A DNA stretch of 64,000 nt from Schistocerca nitens (Eukaryota; Arthropoda; Insecta; Orthoptera; Acrididae). Positions within the stretch are counted from its first letter, which is position 1; each line of letters begins with the position of its first letter. Position numbers and translations under genes: made by a program. The notes under the pieces were generated by a model. It saw only the letters and a list, made by a program, of their open reading frames with translations. It had not been told where the DNA came from and did no database searches. Of this stretch, positions 41,820-52,844 are shown one piece after another. The stretch covers positions 75,588,387-75,652,386 of the forward strand of contig NC_064622.1 of the NCBI RefSeq assembly GCF_023898315.1, given 5' to 3'.

Positions 41820-43740
41820 ATAGATCGCATCAGCGAATCTTACCATTGATAACCCTTCATCGTGGATTTTAATCCCACCCTTGGATTTTCGTTTATTTCC
41901 GTAATTGTTTCTTCGATGTATAGACTGAACAGGGGAGCGAAAAATTACGTCACGGACTTACACCCTTTTTAATCCGTGCACTTCGTTCTTGGTCTTCCGA
42001 TTTCACTGTTCCCCCGTGGCTCTCGTACGTATTGTATGTTACCTTACCCTGTAGCTTATTTCTATTTTATCCGAAGTTGGGAACATCTGCCAGTATTTTA
42101 CATTGCCGAAGGCATTGTAAGTAGTCTGTTTAGGTTTTTATGTTGGTAACGCCATGTAGCGCTCTAAATGAAAATCACTGACTGTGCTGTGTGCAGTCTG
42201 TGGCTGGTTTGCATTGTTGGATTTTTCTACTGTAATGTTGGGCAGTTGGCTGTTAACAGCGCGTAGCGTTGCGCAGTTGGACGTGAGCCGCCAGCAGTGG
42301 TGGATGTGGGGAGAGAGTTTTGAGAGCGGATGATCTGGACGTGTGTCCATCAGAGACAGTAAATTTGTAAGACTGGACGTCATGAACTGATATAAAATGT
42401 CTTTTAACACTATTTAGGTAAATACATTGTTTGTTCTTCATCAAAATCTTTCAATTGCTAACTATGCCTATCAGTAGTTAGCGACTTCAGTAGTTAGAAT
42501 CTTTTATTTAGCTGGCAGTATTGGCGCTCGCTGTATTGCAGTAGTTTGAGTAACCAAGATTTTTGTGAGGTAAGTGATTCATGGAAGGTATAGGTTATTG
42601 TTAGTCAGGGCCATTCTTTTGTAGGGATTATTAAAAGTCAGATTCCGTTGCGCTAAAAATATTGTGTGTCAGTTTAGTGATGATCAGAATAAGTAAAGTG
42701 AGAAATGTCTGAGTACGTTCAGTTCTTCTCAGCTGCTTGAAAATCAAATAACGTAAGGGGTTTACCAGCACAGTAATTCATTAATTTTTCTAAGGGGACG
42801 TTTCAGCATTATGTAGGTCGACAAATTGTATGAGAGAGTCTTGATTTTTTTTAAAGTCTTGTTTTCATTATCAAGTGCCTCTCTGGTGGCCTTATCTTCC
42901 CTAAAATCATCGTCATCTAACACATCCTCAATTTTCTTTTTCGTTCGTCTGTACGTTATTATTCTCAGCAACTTGCATGAATTACTTGTTAAAATGATTG
43001 TACGATAAATTTCACACTTGTCGCTCTTGTTATCTTCGATATTGTGTGGATAACATACTTCCAAAACGGTGATGCTACATTACCTGTCTCATAGATCCTA
43101 CACACTAACTTGAAGAGTTGTTTGGTTGCCACTTCCCTATAAATCTTTTAGAAATTATGGTAGAATTTTGTCCACCCCTTCTGCCTTATATGATCTTAAG
43201 TCCTCCAAAGATCCCTTAAATTCCGATTCTAAAACTGGATCCGCTGTGTCTCCCACATCGACTATAATTTCTTTTATCAGGTCATCAGACAAATCGTCCG
43301 CCTCACACAGGCTTTCTATTTCCTTTTTCGCTCTCTCCTCTTCTTTTAATATCGGCATTCCCACTGAAATTTTGCTACCGCCCTTGATTCTAGCTTCACA
43401 GAAGGTTGTTTTGACTTAACTATACGCTGAGTCAGGCCTCCCCACGATAATTTCTTTATAGATTTCTTCGCGTCTTTCCTGCAGGAATTTCGCCTTCCTT
43501 TCCCTGCACTTGCTATTTATATCATTCCTAAGGGATCTATATTTCTGAATTTCTGTCTTTCCCTGAAAATTATTGTACTTCTTTCTTTCGACGATCTTCT
43601 AAGTATTTCATGTATTACCCAAGGATGCTCCGAAGTTACCTTCCTCGTACTTACGTTTGTCTGTCTGACATGTATGATTGCCGTTTTTAGAGTTTGCCAC
43701 ACCTCTTCAACTGAAGTGCCACTCTGGTGATCATATTCAC
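41820..43740 (-). pseudogene. LINE RT relic, split by a solo LTR
   Basis: Read from right to left. The linker before RT is NVSTRKVTSEHPWVIHEILR (43700-43620); the fingers include KKEIESLCEADDLSDDLIKE and LEDLRSYKAEGVDKILP (43330-43155). Then the CEIYRTIILTSNSCKLL block (near 43000), KKIEDVLDDDDFREDKATRE (near 42930), the LTR (42116-42805), and finally AFGNVKYWQMF, SPVQSIHRRNN and MVRFADAI (near 41835), which corresponds to the FADD active site with the second Asp replaced. Many stops and shifts. It is related to, but older than, the copy at 12.2-14.2 kb. Confidence 0.75.
42116..42805. mobile_element. Solo LTR, 690 bp, same family as 29645-30192
   Basis: Starts TGTAAGTAGTCTGTTTAGG, ends GGGGACGTTTCA; 4-bp target duplication GCAT at 42112-42115 and 42806-42809. 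It shares most of its sequence with the copy at 29.6 kb (for example GTGCTGTGTGCAGTCTGTGG; AGCCGCCAGCAGTGGTGGAT) and is about 140 bp longer, chiefly in the last third and around GAGAGCGGATGATCTGGACG. Removing it rejoins the LINE relic. Confidence 0.92.
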
Positions 43741-43776
43741 AGTATTCACGTCCTTATCGAACCCTGGGACAGGTCT

Positions 43777-43935
43777 GCCGGCACAGTAGCTTAGAGTTGT
43801 TCGGTCAAAGAAGGGCTGCCCTCTGTAATAAAGAAACTAAGCGGATTATTTAACGAAGAACTTCAAGAGGTGTCATGTGACGTCCACCCAAACCAAATGG
43901 CGAGAGCAAACAAAAAATTTAAAAAAAGAAGGTGG
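43777..43935 (+). mobile_element. SINE-D, diverged copy
   Basis: GCCGGCACAGTAGCTTAG at the head, GGGCTGCCCTCTGTAATAAA, and a tail ending AAAAAATTTAAAAAAAG. The same family occurs at 50661-50814 and 51190-51355. Many substitutions, so it is old. Confidence 0.75.
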
Positions 43936-44019
43936 TAGCCTCTTTGACTAAAAATCGAAACATTCTAGGTGCCGGGTTCGAACTTTACCCTTGCATAAAA
44001 TTCGAATAAAAATCATCAG

Positions 44020-45610
44020 CAATGGCGACCTAAGACTTCCAGCATTAGAAGTCACTTCGTTCTGCCGATGGTCTTGTGAAAAAGGGCGGAGGAGCTGCCA
44101 GAGGTTCAGGGCACTCTCTTGCCCTTGGGGTAATAAACTGCCTCTAAGAGGCGGAAGGTCAAGCAATGATTAACGGCATGAGGATGCGGATGGAAATTAC
44201 TGCATTAAAGGCACGTAATGTGTATCCACAGGACATGTGGCTTGTAATTGATAAAGTGGCATAATGATTTCTCCATTGGCAAAAGATTCCGGAATATTCC
44301 CCCATTCAGACCTCCGGGAGGGGACTGCCAAGAGGGAGGTGATCGTGAGAAAAAGATTGAATAACCGACGAAAAGATGTTCTGCGTATCGGGCATTCGGA
44401 TGTCATAAGTTTGAAGGTGTTAGGAAAGCTAGAAAATCTGAAAAGGGAAATGCAGAGTCTCAATCTAGATATATCGGAAGTCAGTGAAGTGAAATGGAAA
44501 GAGAGCAAAGATTTCTGGTCAGACGAGTGCAGGGAAATATCAACAGCAGAGGAAAATAACGTACCGAGAGTAGTGTTAGTTATGACCTGGAAAGTAGGGC
44601 AGAGAGTGAGTTAACGTGAACATTTTAGTGGTAGGGTAGCTCTCATCAGAATCGGGTGCAAACCAACACCGACAACAACAGTCAAGGTATACGCGCCGAC
44701 GTCGGAAGCAGAGGACGAAAAGATAAAGTATTAGATGGGGCATAGCTCCGCAGCGTTTTGGTTGCCGGTAGTCCGGTTGCTATGGGTTTACGTATCGATT
44801 GTCTTTTTGATTTGTAATTCACTGTTGCTGCTTAAGTTCACATATCGTCATTTTGTCATCTGGAAATAGTGAGTGGAGCTGTGGACTCTAGATAAAGCGC
44901 CATGTGGAGAAATCACAATATTTCCGACATACCTTCTGTTTGATATTTTATGCATCCTCAGCAACTGTAGTTGTACATAAAGAAATAATAAGTTGTATAC
45001 AGGTCATTTTATTATTTTACTGGTTTCGGGCACTTAGTGACCTTCTTGAGAAGGTTATGCCTATAATATTATTTGTGAGTGTCAACAATGAGTTCATACA
45101 CAGAATGCCGTGATCATTTGTTTCATAGTGTCTCTACAAATATAGTCTGTCTGAGTTCAGTAAAGAGGTGACAGCAGCGGAGGCAGCCAGAATATTTGCG
45201 CCTTGTTGATAATCATGCCACTGGGCAGAGCAGGAGTATATACCAACATTTGCGACCCCGAGTATCTTACATTAAATTACTTGTCCCAGCGTCATCTACG
45301 TCGTTTCGGGGTTTTTAAACCTTAATAAAAACCACGCTGTAGAGTCAGATCACAGTTGTATTGATGAAGAGTAAGCTGAAGTTTAAGGGAGTAGTCACGA
45401 AGAATCAAGGTGCAAAGAAATGGAATAAGGAGTTCCTAAAGAATGAGAAGATACGCTTGAAATACAATGGAGCTGTACGTACTGCGACAACGAATAGCTC
45501 ATTAGGCAGTTTAGTTGAAGAGGAATGGACATATCTGAAAAGGACAATCATACAAGCTGGAAATAAAAACGTGGGTATAAGGAAGGTAATGTATGAACAT
45601 TAAATATTGA
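44020..45610 (+). pseudogene. 5' part of an RTE-like LINE, split by about 0.6 kb
   Basis: 5' UTR-like segment with CTCCATTGGCAAAAGATTCC and GGAGGGGACTGCCAAGAGGG (44265-44335). Then the start of an APE endonuclease: ENLKREMQSLNLDISEVSEV with KWKESKDFWSDE (44425-44520), and VKVYAPTSEAEDEKI (44683-44725). It is then lost from about 44736. After about 600 bp it resumes with ESDHSC (last endonuclease motif, near 45335) and the post-endonuclease linker NKEFLKNEKIRLKYN...LVEEEWTYLKRTIIQAGNKN (45421-45570). No RT follows. The intervening DNA (44736-45330) is not recognised; it replaces the middle of the endonuclease. Confidence 0.7.
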
Positions 45611-46029
45611 CAGCTACAATCTTTTGCTACCTCCTCTGAGTCAGTCAATGACCCGCATTCATTCCGATCGCGTATATTTGTCAACGTCATGGGCGCCTGT
45701 GTATTCGTGTCTTATGTCAAGAAATGTGGTGAATGTGCTGCTTATGTTAACTGAAACCTAGGTTGTGTTGTTTTTCTGTCAGAACTCGTATATAAATGTG
45801 CACTGTGAATAGTTGGATACTGTCGTACTTAATAATGGGATACTGAAAGTGCCTGCTTGTGAATAACCTTTTATGGAAGAGCTGAAATTGGTCGTCGTAT
45901 TGTGAACAGCGACAATAAATGTGGAGAATATCAAATCTTTAAAAAGCTGTGTTGTGTGCGTAATTCAAAAGTTACCACAAAGTCAGTTTGGAGCAATTAC
46001 CTTCGAACTATGTGGCACCAAGGGCAAAG
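45611..46029. other. No gene recognised
   Basis: Nothing recognised before the plus-strand SINE. Confidence 0.3.
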
Positions 46030-46040
46030 CAGAAATCATC

Positions 46041-46245
46041 GGCCGGCCGAAGTGGCCGTGCGGTTAAAGGCGCTGCAGTCTGGAACCGCAAGACCGCTAC
46101 GGTCGCAGGTTCGAATCCTGCCTCGGGCATGGATGTTTGTGATGTCCTTAGGTTAATTAGGTTTAACTAGTTCTAAGTTCTAGGGGACTAATGACCTCAG
46201 CAGTTGAGTCCCATAGTGCTCAGACCCATTTGAACCATTTTGACC
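46041..46245 (+). mobile_element. SINE-A copy 9 (plus strand)
   Basis: Full copy in sense orientation: the head has GCCGAAGTGGCCGTGCGG and the B box GGTTCGAATCC at about 46108. Perfect 11-bp target-site duplication CAGAAATCATC (46030-46040, 46246-46256). Confidence 0.97.
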
Positions 46246-46256
46246 CAGAAATCATC

Positions 46257-49240
46257 CAGAACTGAACGTCTGCTTTTGACCAGGCAACAGGTTATTTATA
46301 AACATGTCCCTGCTGAACAGAAATATCTTTCTACCTTTGTTAAGTCTTAGTTTAAAACTGGTAATGACCTACATTACAGTGGTCTCTTGACTACTTATTT
46401 CTTGAATCGAAAATATGAGGCTTGTTTGTTGCCACCAGATCTAACACCTCGCCATTTTTTCTAAATTTTAAAATAGCGCCAGGCGGTGTGCATTTCACGA
46501 CCGTCTGACAAAAGCTAGGTGCATTCATAAATTGGGTGCATTAACGCACGTCTCATAAATTCTTTTAGTTCCCCTGGAGCATGTGATTCTAATTCTAATG
46601 TACTTGTGTTAAGCTTGACGGCAGCAAACTTGCGTAAATTTTATTGCTTTCTACAAAGAGTAACACTGACCTTTAATCAATCAAAATAATTTCTTTTTTG
46701 GGGGGTAAATGGGTTTTGACTGGCAGTTTCCACGCCTCACTCCTTGTTCTACGCCTTTCCACTTGTAACACCGTGGAGGAACGGGGAAGGGTGGGTGCGT
46801 GGCTTTCGGATTAGGACCCAACTCTAATGAATAATTAAATATTTCGACCCTATGGACTGAAACCCATTGCTACTCTTTGCCAGTCGAGTGAATGAATGCG
46901 GCAGCCATATTCAGTCGATTAAACTAGCAGAGATTTTTTTTATAATGTCATAACACTCTTCTAAAGCTGACGTCGTGACAGCCAACTTACCGTAGCGAGC
47001 CACGCAAACACAATTAAACTCGATTGCTAATACCTGTTTCACAAACACTCTCCCAGTCGCTTGTTTTGCAACATGAAGAGAAGAAGACGAGCGCACTACC
47101 GGCACACCGAACGTTAGGAAACTTGAAGGAAACGGAGAAGGGGGAAAAAGTGAAAAGCAAAGAAAAAGAAATTACGGCGCTCCCGTTTAATTACGGAAAA
47201 ATATCGCGAGCGTTCCGTTTTTCCTTTTTGTAAAAGATGGCTCCCGCGAGATATTACATAATTGCCGCTTCAAATTGCTCTCCTCCGCGATAAGTCATTA
47301 GATTGCTTAGTGCGTGATTCCCCGTCGCAATTAAGAGACGTAGAACGTTGTAGGTATGACGTGAGAACCGAGTTGTAAAGATGGTTGCCTGGCACCGCCG
47401 ACGTGTGGTTTAACGCAGAGTGGTGTAATACAAGTCAAGCCTTGAACAGACAGTCATCAGCACACCACATTTTAGGGGAGGATGGGGGGGGGGGGCGTGA
47501 CAAGCTGCGAACTTCCGCAGTGCGTACCGACTGTTTAATGAGGAAACTGGGGAGATGACTCCTGGGAAGTGGGAACACAAACTGGGGGTCTCGGTTGAAA
47601 GGGTTACTGCAGGGTGTAATTAAAGTGACGTCTTCTCTGGGTCTGATGAAGTACGTTGGTTCTCATCTGAGTATAGAAATGATTTCGAAAACTTTGTAGC
47701 ATCCCACTGTATACAGATATAGTTACGGTCAGGTTGGGCTAGGAGGGTCTAGGAAAATCTACAGGGAAATTTTATCGATGGCTTCACTCTAGCTGAACGG
47801 GATAACTCAGCCATGCTTACGGTGAGGGTTCGTTGGGTCCTGGTGTCACAGTCAATGAAAAAGTGAGAAACACATGTAGGATGCAACGGCATTAGGACAA
47901 GATTGAAATGGAGTGCGTTATGACCGAATGATTCGAATATTACGAGGCGAATCTGAACAACGTTTATGTGCACGTGCTTAAATTAAAGAAAATTTCCAAT
48001 CCAGATATAGGGAATAGAATCTGAGTAATCTCAACTACATCTATCCAACGAAGAGAGCGATGTGAACCATTTACAATTTTCGTGTACAGATGAAAGAGAG
48101 AACAAAATTTTTGCAGCCTAGTGTTGGTTACGGTGTGTGTTCCCTTAACAATAACGATTGCAGACTTGCCGCAGACCGAAAAGAGTGCTGTCGTATTAAA
48201 AGAAACGTTTGGCCACTTCGTGCGATCTGCCTTAAGATACTGCGAACATGATGTGTAAATAGTTCTTGTGGCATTTATATGGCTATTTATTTGTGATATA
48301 ATTATACGTGTCGTATTCTTGTGGTTTCATTTTTCAATGATTTGTTCATTGCGTCTTTTATTTTTCTTTTTTTTTAATAGCGATTAATATATTGCACAGT
48401 AGAATGGGTACTAAGAATGATACTACGTAGATGTTATGGATGGCTCTAAAGCCATATCCAAATACCAATCAAGAAACTAGAAACTATACTATGGCCATGG
48501 AGTTGCAGTGCGGTTGACCTGCTATGTATTCGTCCATTTGCGTTGGTTCGTTGTAGACTGCAATAAGCAGGCGTTCCTAGCACTCGACGATCAAACATCG
48601 TACATTGTCTTCAGTAGTAATCCATCCAGAGTATTTCCATTTTCTTTAAAAAGCATTAGGCTGACATCAGTGTATGTCAAATAGAGATTATCTTTACGAG
48701 TAATCACGTCAGAATTGAGAATAGTAGCATGATTCCGGTGTGGAATACTAAACGCGACAGTGGTATATAAAATTATACATTTACTACAAAAACTGTATTT
48801 TTAAGCTATTTGACAGTGCGAACAGTACAACGAAACAAGTATATTACTTTCTATTCAGACCTTCGGTAATCGCCTCATAATTCATTCCTAAACGAAGTTT
48901 TGAGAATGAATGTACATAAAATGTAGGGGTTAGAGCATAGACAACACATCTGTTGTCTGTGCTCTAGCCCCTATTTTATTACAAGTATTGAACACTAGTG
49001 TGTGGGAGAGACTAACGTATGCTTGACGCCTAGGAGGAATTATAAACTTTTCTAAAATATTTGACTGTAATGGATCCCCCTATGGAAGCGAAACGTGTGC
49101 GCTCATGTGTGACCGCTCGTGAACAGTGTGGATCACATAATGCTCTGCTGAGGTGCTACACGGCACTTCACCTTCTTTGAGCGGCATTTGCGGCGCTCAC
49201 AGCATGATGTGTATACCCAATTATGTCAGCAAGAAGACTC
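46257..49240. other. No gene recognised; one short strong hairpin
   Basis: Nearly 3 kb without a recognisable element or frame. At 47150-47330 the sequence is CpG-richer (GCGCTCCCGTTTAATTACGG, ATCGCGAGCGTTCCG). A G run is at 47486-47495, and a perfect-looking hairpin is at 48923-48974 (listed separately). Could be host unique sequence. Confidence 0.35.
48923..48974. repeat. Hairpin with a stem of 24 bp and a 4-nt loop
   Basis: The left half (…GGGGTTAGAGCATAGACAACA) pairs with TGTTGTCTGTGCTCTAGCCCC on the right around the loop CATC (48947-48950), using two G-U pairs. Outside it the ATAAAAT/ATTTTAT words extend the pairing with an offset. Pre-miRNA-like in shape but short; function unknown. 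Confidence 0.8.
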
Positions 49241-49254
49241 GAGAGCGTGGAGCT

Positions 49255-49448
49255 CAAAAAATGGCTCTGAGCACTATGGGACTCAACTGCTGAGGTCATT
49301 AGTCCCCTAGGACTTAGAACTAGTTAAACCTAACTAACCTAAGGACATCACAAATATCCATGCCCGAGGCAGGATTCGAACCTGCGACCGTAGCGGTCTT
49401 GCGGTTCCAGACTGCAGCGCCTTTAACCGCACGGCCACTTCGGCCGGC
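49255..49448 (-). mobile_element. SINE-A copy 10
   Basis: Full-length; perfect 11-bp target-site duplication AGCGTGGAGCT (49244-49254, 49449-49459). Confidence 0.97.
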
Positions 49449-49459
49449 AGCGTGGAGCT

Positions 49460-50530
49460 ACTTCTGGGCATGCAGCGGTGCCGTATCGAGCGAATCTGAG
49501 CGCCTCTGAGATCGCTGGAAAAATCGAAAGCAGATTACGAGCAATGAAAAAAATTACGAGCAACGTGCTCGCGAGCGACTGCTCAGCTGTTCTGCTCGCA
49601 AATGTTTACGCACTATAACGTGACACTGGAACGTTAGGGACTGTGTGCGATCCGTGAGTTATGAGAAGGGAAGAATGGTCACGGGGGACAACGCTAGGTA
49701 AAGAAGAAGAACTGCGTTTTTCATGGAATGGACGTAACAGCAAGTAAGTGTAAATACACGGAGATATCTTTCTCTACTTAGTCTCGAATGCAGCAGGATA
49801 GAATGTGAGGTAAATGAAGAAAGAAGGGAAGTTACGGGGTAACTATTCGGCTTGATCGCTACAGACGGAGCAGTAGGTCTGGTGGAGAACAGTGGTAAAA
49901 GATGTCCAGAGTGTGTTCGCTTGAAGTGATGTGAGGAAATGAGAGGAAGGCTTACTCGTGATGCGTAACCGCAATTTCAAACCTTGTCTACCCTCTTAGA
50001 AATTTGTCTACTAATACAAACAGTATATTTAAGCCGTGATTTAGTGAAACTGTGCCTTGTTATCGACAAATTCGCGATCCAACAATAAATATTGATACAC
50101 TGTCTTCGATAATGAAAAATACATTTAAATACACTTGTATAAGCCGTGCAGCAGGTGAATGAAAGGCCTTGCATGTATAATGAATCATCGGTCAATGTGA
50201 AAATCACTCGAAAAAAACCTATGTAACTTGTAGCGTGGGATGTAGTTGGTGTGGGGTCCGGGCTGGGGGTTGTGTAGACGTGGGGCTCAGTACTTTTGTT
50301 ACCGCGTTATTCACCACGCACAGACCAATTCAACAAGATAGGAAACATTATTTATAAGCAAAAGATTCCTTGAGATCCGAGTAAACTTGATCAGAGTTTG
50401 AACAAAGTATACCTCCCTGAACTAATAACAGTAATTGGTACAAAACAGTTACATCTGCCCCCACACGGGCAACGCAAATAACGACGTAACACTGGACAGT
50501 ATATGGCCTTAAGTCTTCAGTACTTATGAC
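49460..50530. other. No gene recognised
   Basis: No element or domain recognised; frames below 80 codons. Confidence 0.3.
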
Positions 50531-50536
50531 AATATT

Positions 50537-50993
50537 GAATGAGATTTTCACTCTGCAGCGGAGTGTGCGCTGATATGAAACTTTCTGGCAGATTAAAACT
50601 GTGTGCCGGACCGAGACTCGAACTCGGGACCTTTGCCTTTCGTGGGCATGTGCTCTACCAGTTTTTTTTAAAAATCTCATTTTGTTCGTTTGAATTGTTC
50701 GTGGCGGACGTCACCGGACGCCCGTTGAAGTTCGTTATTGTTCCATTCACTCAGTTATTTTATTACAGAGGGCAGCTAACCCTCTGACCGAACACGCTGA
50801 GCTACCGTGCCGGCGTCCACTGAGCTACCCAAGCACGACTCACGCCCCGTCCTCACAGCTTTACTTCTGCCAGTACCTCGTCTACTACCTTCCGAACTTA
50901 ACAGAAGCTGTCTTGCGAAACCTTGCAGAACTAGCACTCCGGAAAGAAAGGATATTGTGGAGACATGGCTTAGCCACAGCCTGGGGGATGTTT
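50537..50993 (-). mobile_element. SINE-E copy 1 containing a SINE-D
   Basis: From the right on the minus strand: GTAGACGAGGTACTGGCAGA, GTGCTTGGGTAGCTCAGTGG (A box), then SINE-D (50661-50814), then TAGAGCACATGCCCACGAAA, GAGTTCGAGTCTCGGTCCGG (B box region) and TTTTAATCTGCCAG...AAATCTCATTC (3' end at 50537). The D insertion splits the tRNA-like head. Confidence 0.88.
50661..50814 (-). mobile_element. SINE-D inside SINE-E copy 1
   Basis: Sense strand starts GCCGGCACGGTAGCTCAG, then GGTTAGCTGCCCTCTGTAAT, ends TTTAAAAAAAAC. The A box (GTAGCTCAGCG) is clear; the B box is weak. Inserted directly behind the A box of SINE-E. Confidence 0.88.
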
Positions 50994-50996
50994 CCT

Positions 50997-51100
50997 GAAT
51001 GAGATTTTCACTCTGCAGCGGAGTGTGCGCTGATATGAAACTTCCTGGCAGATTAAAACTGTGTGCCGGTCCGAGACTCGAACTCGGGACCTTTGCCTTC
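50997..51100 (-). mobile_element. SINE-E copy 2, truncated
   Basis: GAATGAGATTTTCACTCTGC to GGGACCTTTGCCTTC: the 3' body and B box only; the A-box side is missing. It lies between the two composite copies. Confidence 0.88.
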
Positions 51101-51438
51101 TGTTAAGTTTGGAAGATAAGAGACGAGGTACTGGCAGAAGTAGAGCTGTGAGGACGGGGCGTGAGTCGTGCTTGGGTAGCTCAGTGGACGCCGGCACGGT
51201 AGCTCAGCGTGTTCGGTCAGAGGGTTAGCTGCCCTCTGTAATAAAAAAAACTGAGTTAATCGATAAACAGCGAACTTCAACGGATGTATTACGACGTCCG
51301 CCCCGAGCAGATGCAACGAACAAAAGCGAACAAAATGAGATTAAAAAAAAAAAAATGGTTGAGCACTTGTCTGCGAAAGGCAAATGTCCCGAGTTCGAGT
51401 CTCGGTCCGGCACACAGTTTTAATCTGCCAGGAAGTTT
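51101..51438 (+). mobile_element. SINE-E copy 3 containing a SINE-D, inverted relative to copy 1
   Basis: TGTTAAGTTTGGAAGATAAG, ACGAGGTACTGGCAGAAGTA, GGGTAGCTCAGTGGA, SINE-D (51190-51355), then TGGTTGAGCACTTGTCTGCG, GAGTTCGAGTCTCGGTCCGG and TTTTAATCTGCCAGGAAG. Same insertion point and same relative orientation of D in E as in copy 1. The E tail is cut at GGAAGTTT. Confidence 0.88.
51190..51355 (+). mobile_element. SINE-D inside SINE-E copy 3
   Basis: GCCGGCACGGTAGCTCAG to a run of 13 A (51343-51355). The longer and cleaner poly(A) than in copy 1 shows that its 3' end is that of a poly(A)-tailed SINE. Confidence 0.88.
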
Positions 51439-51439
51439 A

Positions 51440-52080
51440 ATATTAACTTATTATACCATAAAATATTCACTTTTCTATAACCGAAAATTGAGTGAAATCG
51501 GTACCAGCTACGTCTTGCCTGGCTACCCCTAATCACCAAGACACCAACTACCATTATACTAGCCAGCTATCCACTCCTATGCCTAAGTGAGTACCACACA
51601 AGTCACGTATACAAATAATTCAGTCATATAAGGAAATGTAGCAATCCATAACACTAATGAATGAACCACAGGTTCAGTAACAAGATCCGTACTGTATCAA
51701 ATTTGGTGACCGTCAGTGTCTCTCCAGCAGCTCCTCGTCATTGACTTCTATTTTTTTGACTGCTAGGCCGTAGTGGTGCACGAAGAGCTCTTAGCCACCT
51801 CCCAAGGCCCTCACCGCCCAACAGCGGATGTGCTACGCAGCTGAGGTCGCGGGCACTATTGCCCATGTAGCACCACCTGGAGTGGGGTTGTGTGGAGTTA
51901 TTTTGTCTGTTCTCTGATATTATCTTACAGCAGATGTACATATTTGTAAAAAAAAATTGTTGAATTCAGAAGTAGGAAATTATATTAGGTTTACAATACT
52001 GCTTCCGCCATTTTGCAATAGGTGGCAGTAGCGGCAAAAGGGGCACACGTACGTCGTAAGTGTCACACAGTAAGCCGGGG
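51440..52080. other. No gene recognised
   Basis: No recognisable element. Confidence 0.3.
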
Positions 52081-52139
52081 CGTTCAAAAAAATAATGTCA
52101 TCAACACGTTAGTCGATCTGTGGTTGCATCATAAAGTTA

Positions 52140-52840
52140 TTCCCCATTGAATATGTCAACTTCCGAACCTAACTCTCGTCATTTCTAAGAAGTTTCAATT
52201 TTCTGTTTTAACATGAATAAATCTGCTGCTGAGGCTCTTAAAATGTTGGGTAAGACCTATCGTGAAGCACCTATTAGCGAAACAACGCCACAGAAAGCTT
52301 TCAACGCTTCAAGAACGATGTTTTTGACGTCGAAGACCGGTGTGACTGTGGAAGAAAGAAGGTTTTCGAAGCTATTGAAACCGACGGAAACAATCGCCGG
52401 ATATCTTTATGGGAATCAGCTGGTACGTTTGAGCTGATCACTAAAAGACAAACGGCCACAGTACAGCGATAAATTTGAAAAGGTGATTTTGCAGCTTGAC
52501 GGCGCTCGACTCCATGTTACAAAACCGTTCACAACATACTTGGAAACATATTCTCAAGACATTACTTCCTTTCCGACTACCAGCTTCTTCCATCACTGGC
52601 ACACGGCCTGGCTGACAAACACCTCTGGTCATATGAAAAATACAAAACTGGATCGATCCGTAGATCCCACAAAAGACGCCTAGTTCTTCCGCCACAGGAT
52701 CCGTATGCCGACTGAAATATGGGAGAAAGTAGTGGCCAGCGATGGCCAATACTTTGAACCGTAAATATTTCGTAAGGTTTCCACAATAAAGCCTCGAACT
52801 ACGAGAAAAAAACAGCCGAAGCAAAGTTGTTAAGGGGATT
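52140..52840 (+). pseudogene. mariner transposase relic with an internal deletion
   Basis: The N-terminus is MNKSAAEALKMLGKTYREAP (52213) in the mariner helix-turn-helix style, with the linker lost. The middle, including the first catalytic Asp, is missing: KDKRPQYSDKFEKVILQLDG (52443-52500; the second Asp in LQLDGARLHVTKPF) follows directly after a stop. The third block is unreadable (a frameshift in TSFFHHWHTAWLT where SPDxAPSDYH is expected), but LDRSVDPTKDA and FRHRIRMPTEIWEKVVASDG QYFEP mark the C-terminus near 52760. A SINE-A sits in the 3' part. Not functional. Confidence 0.75.
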
Positions 52841-52844
52841 TGGT

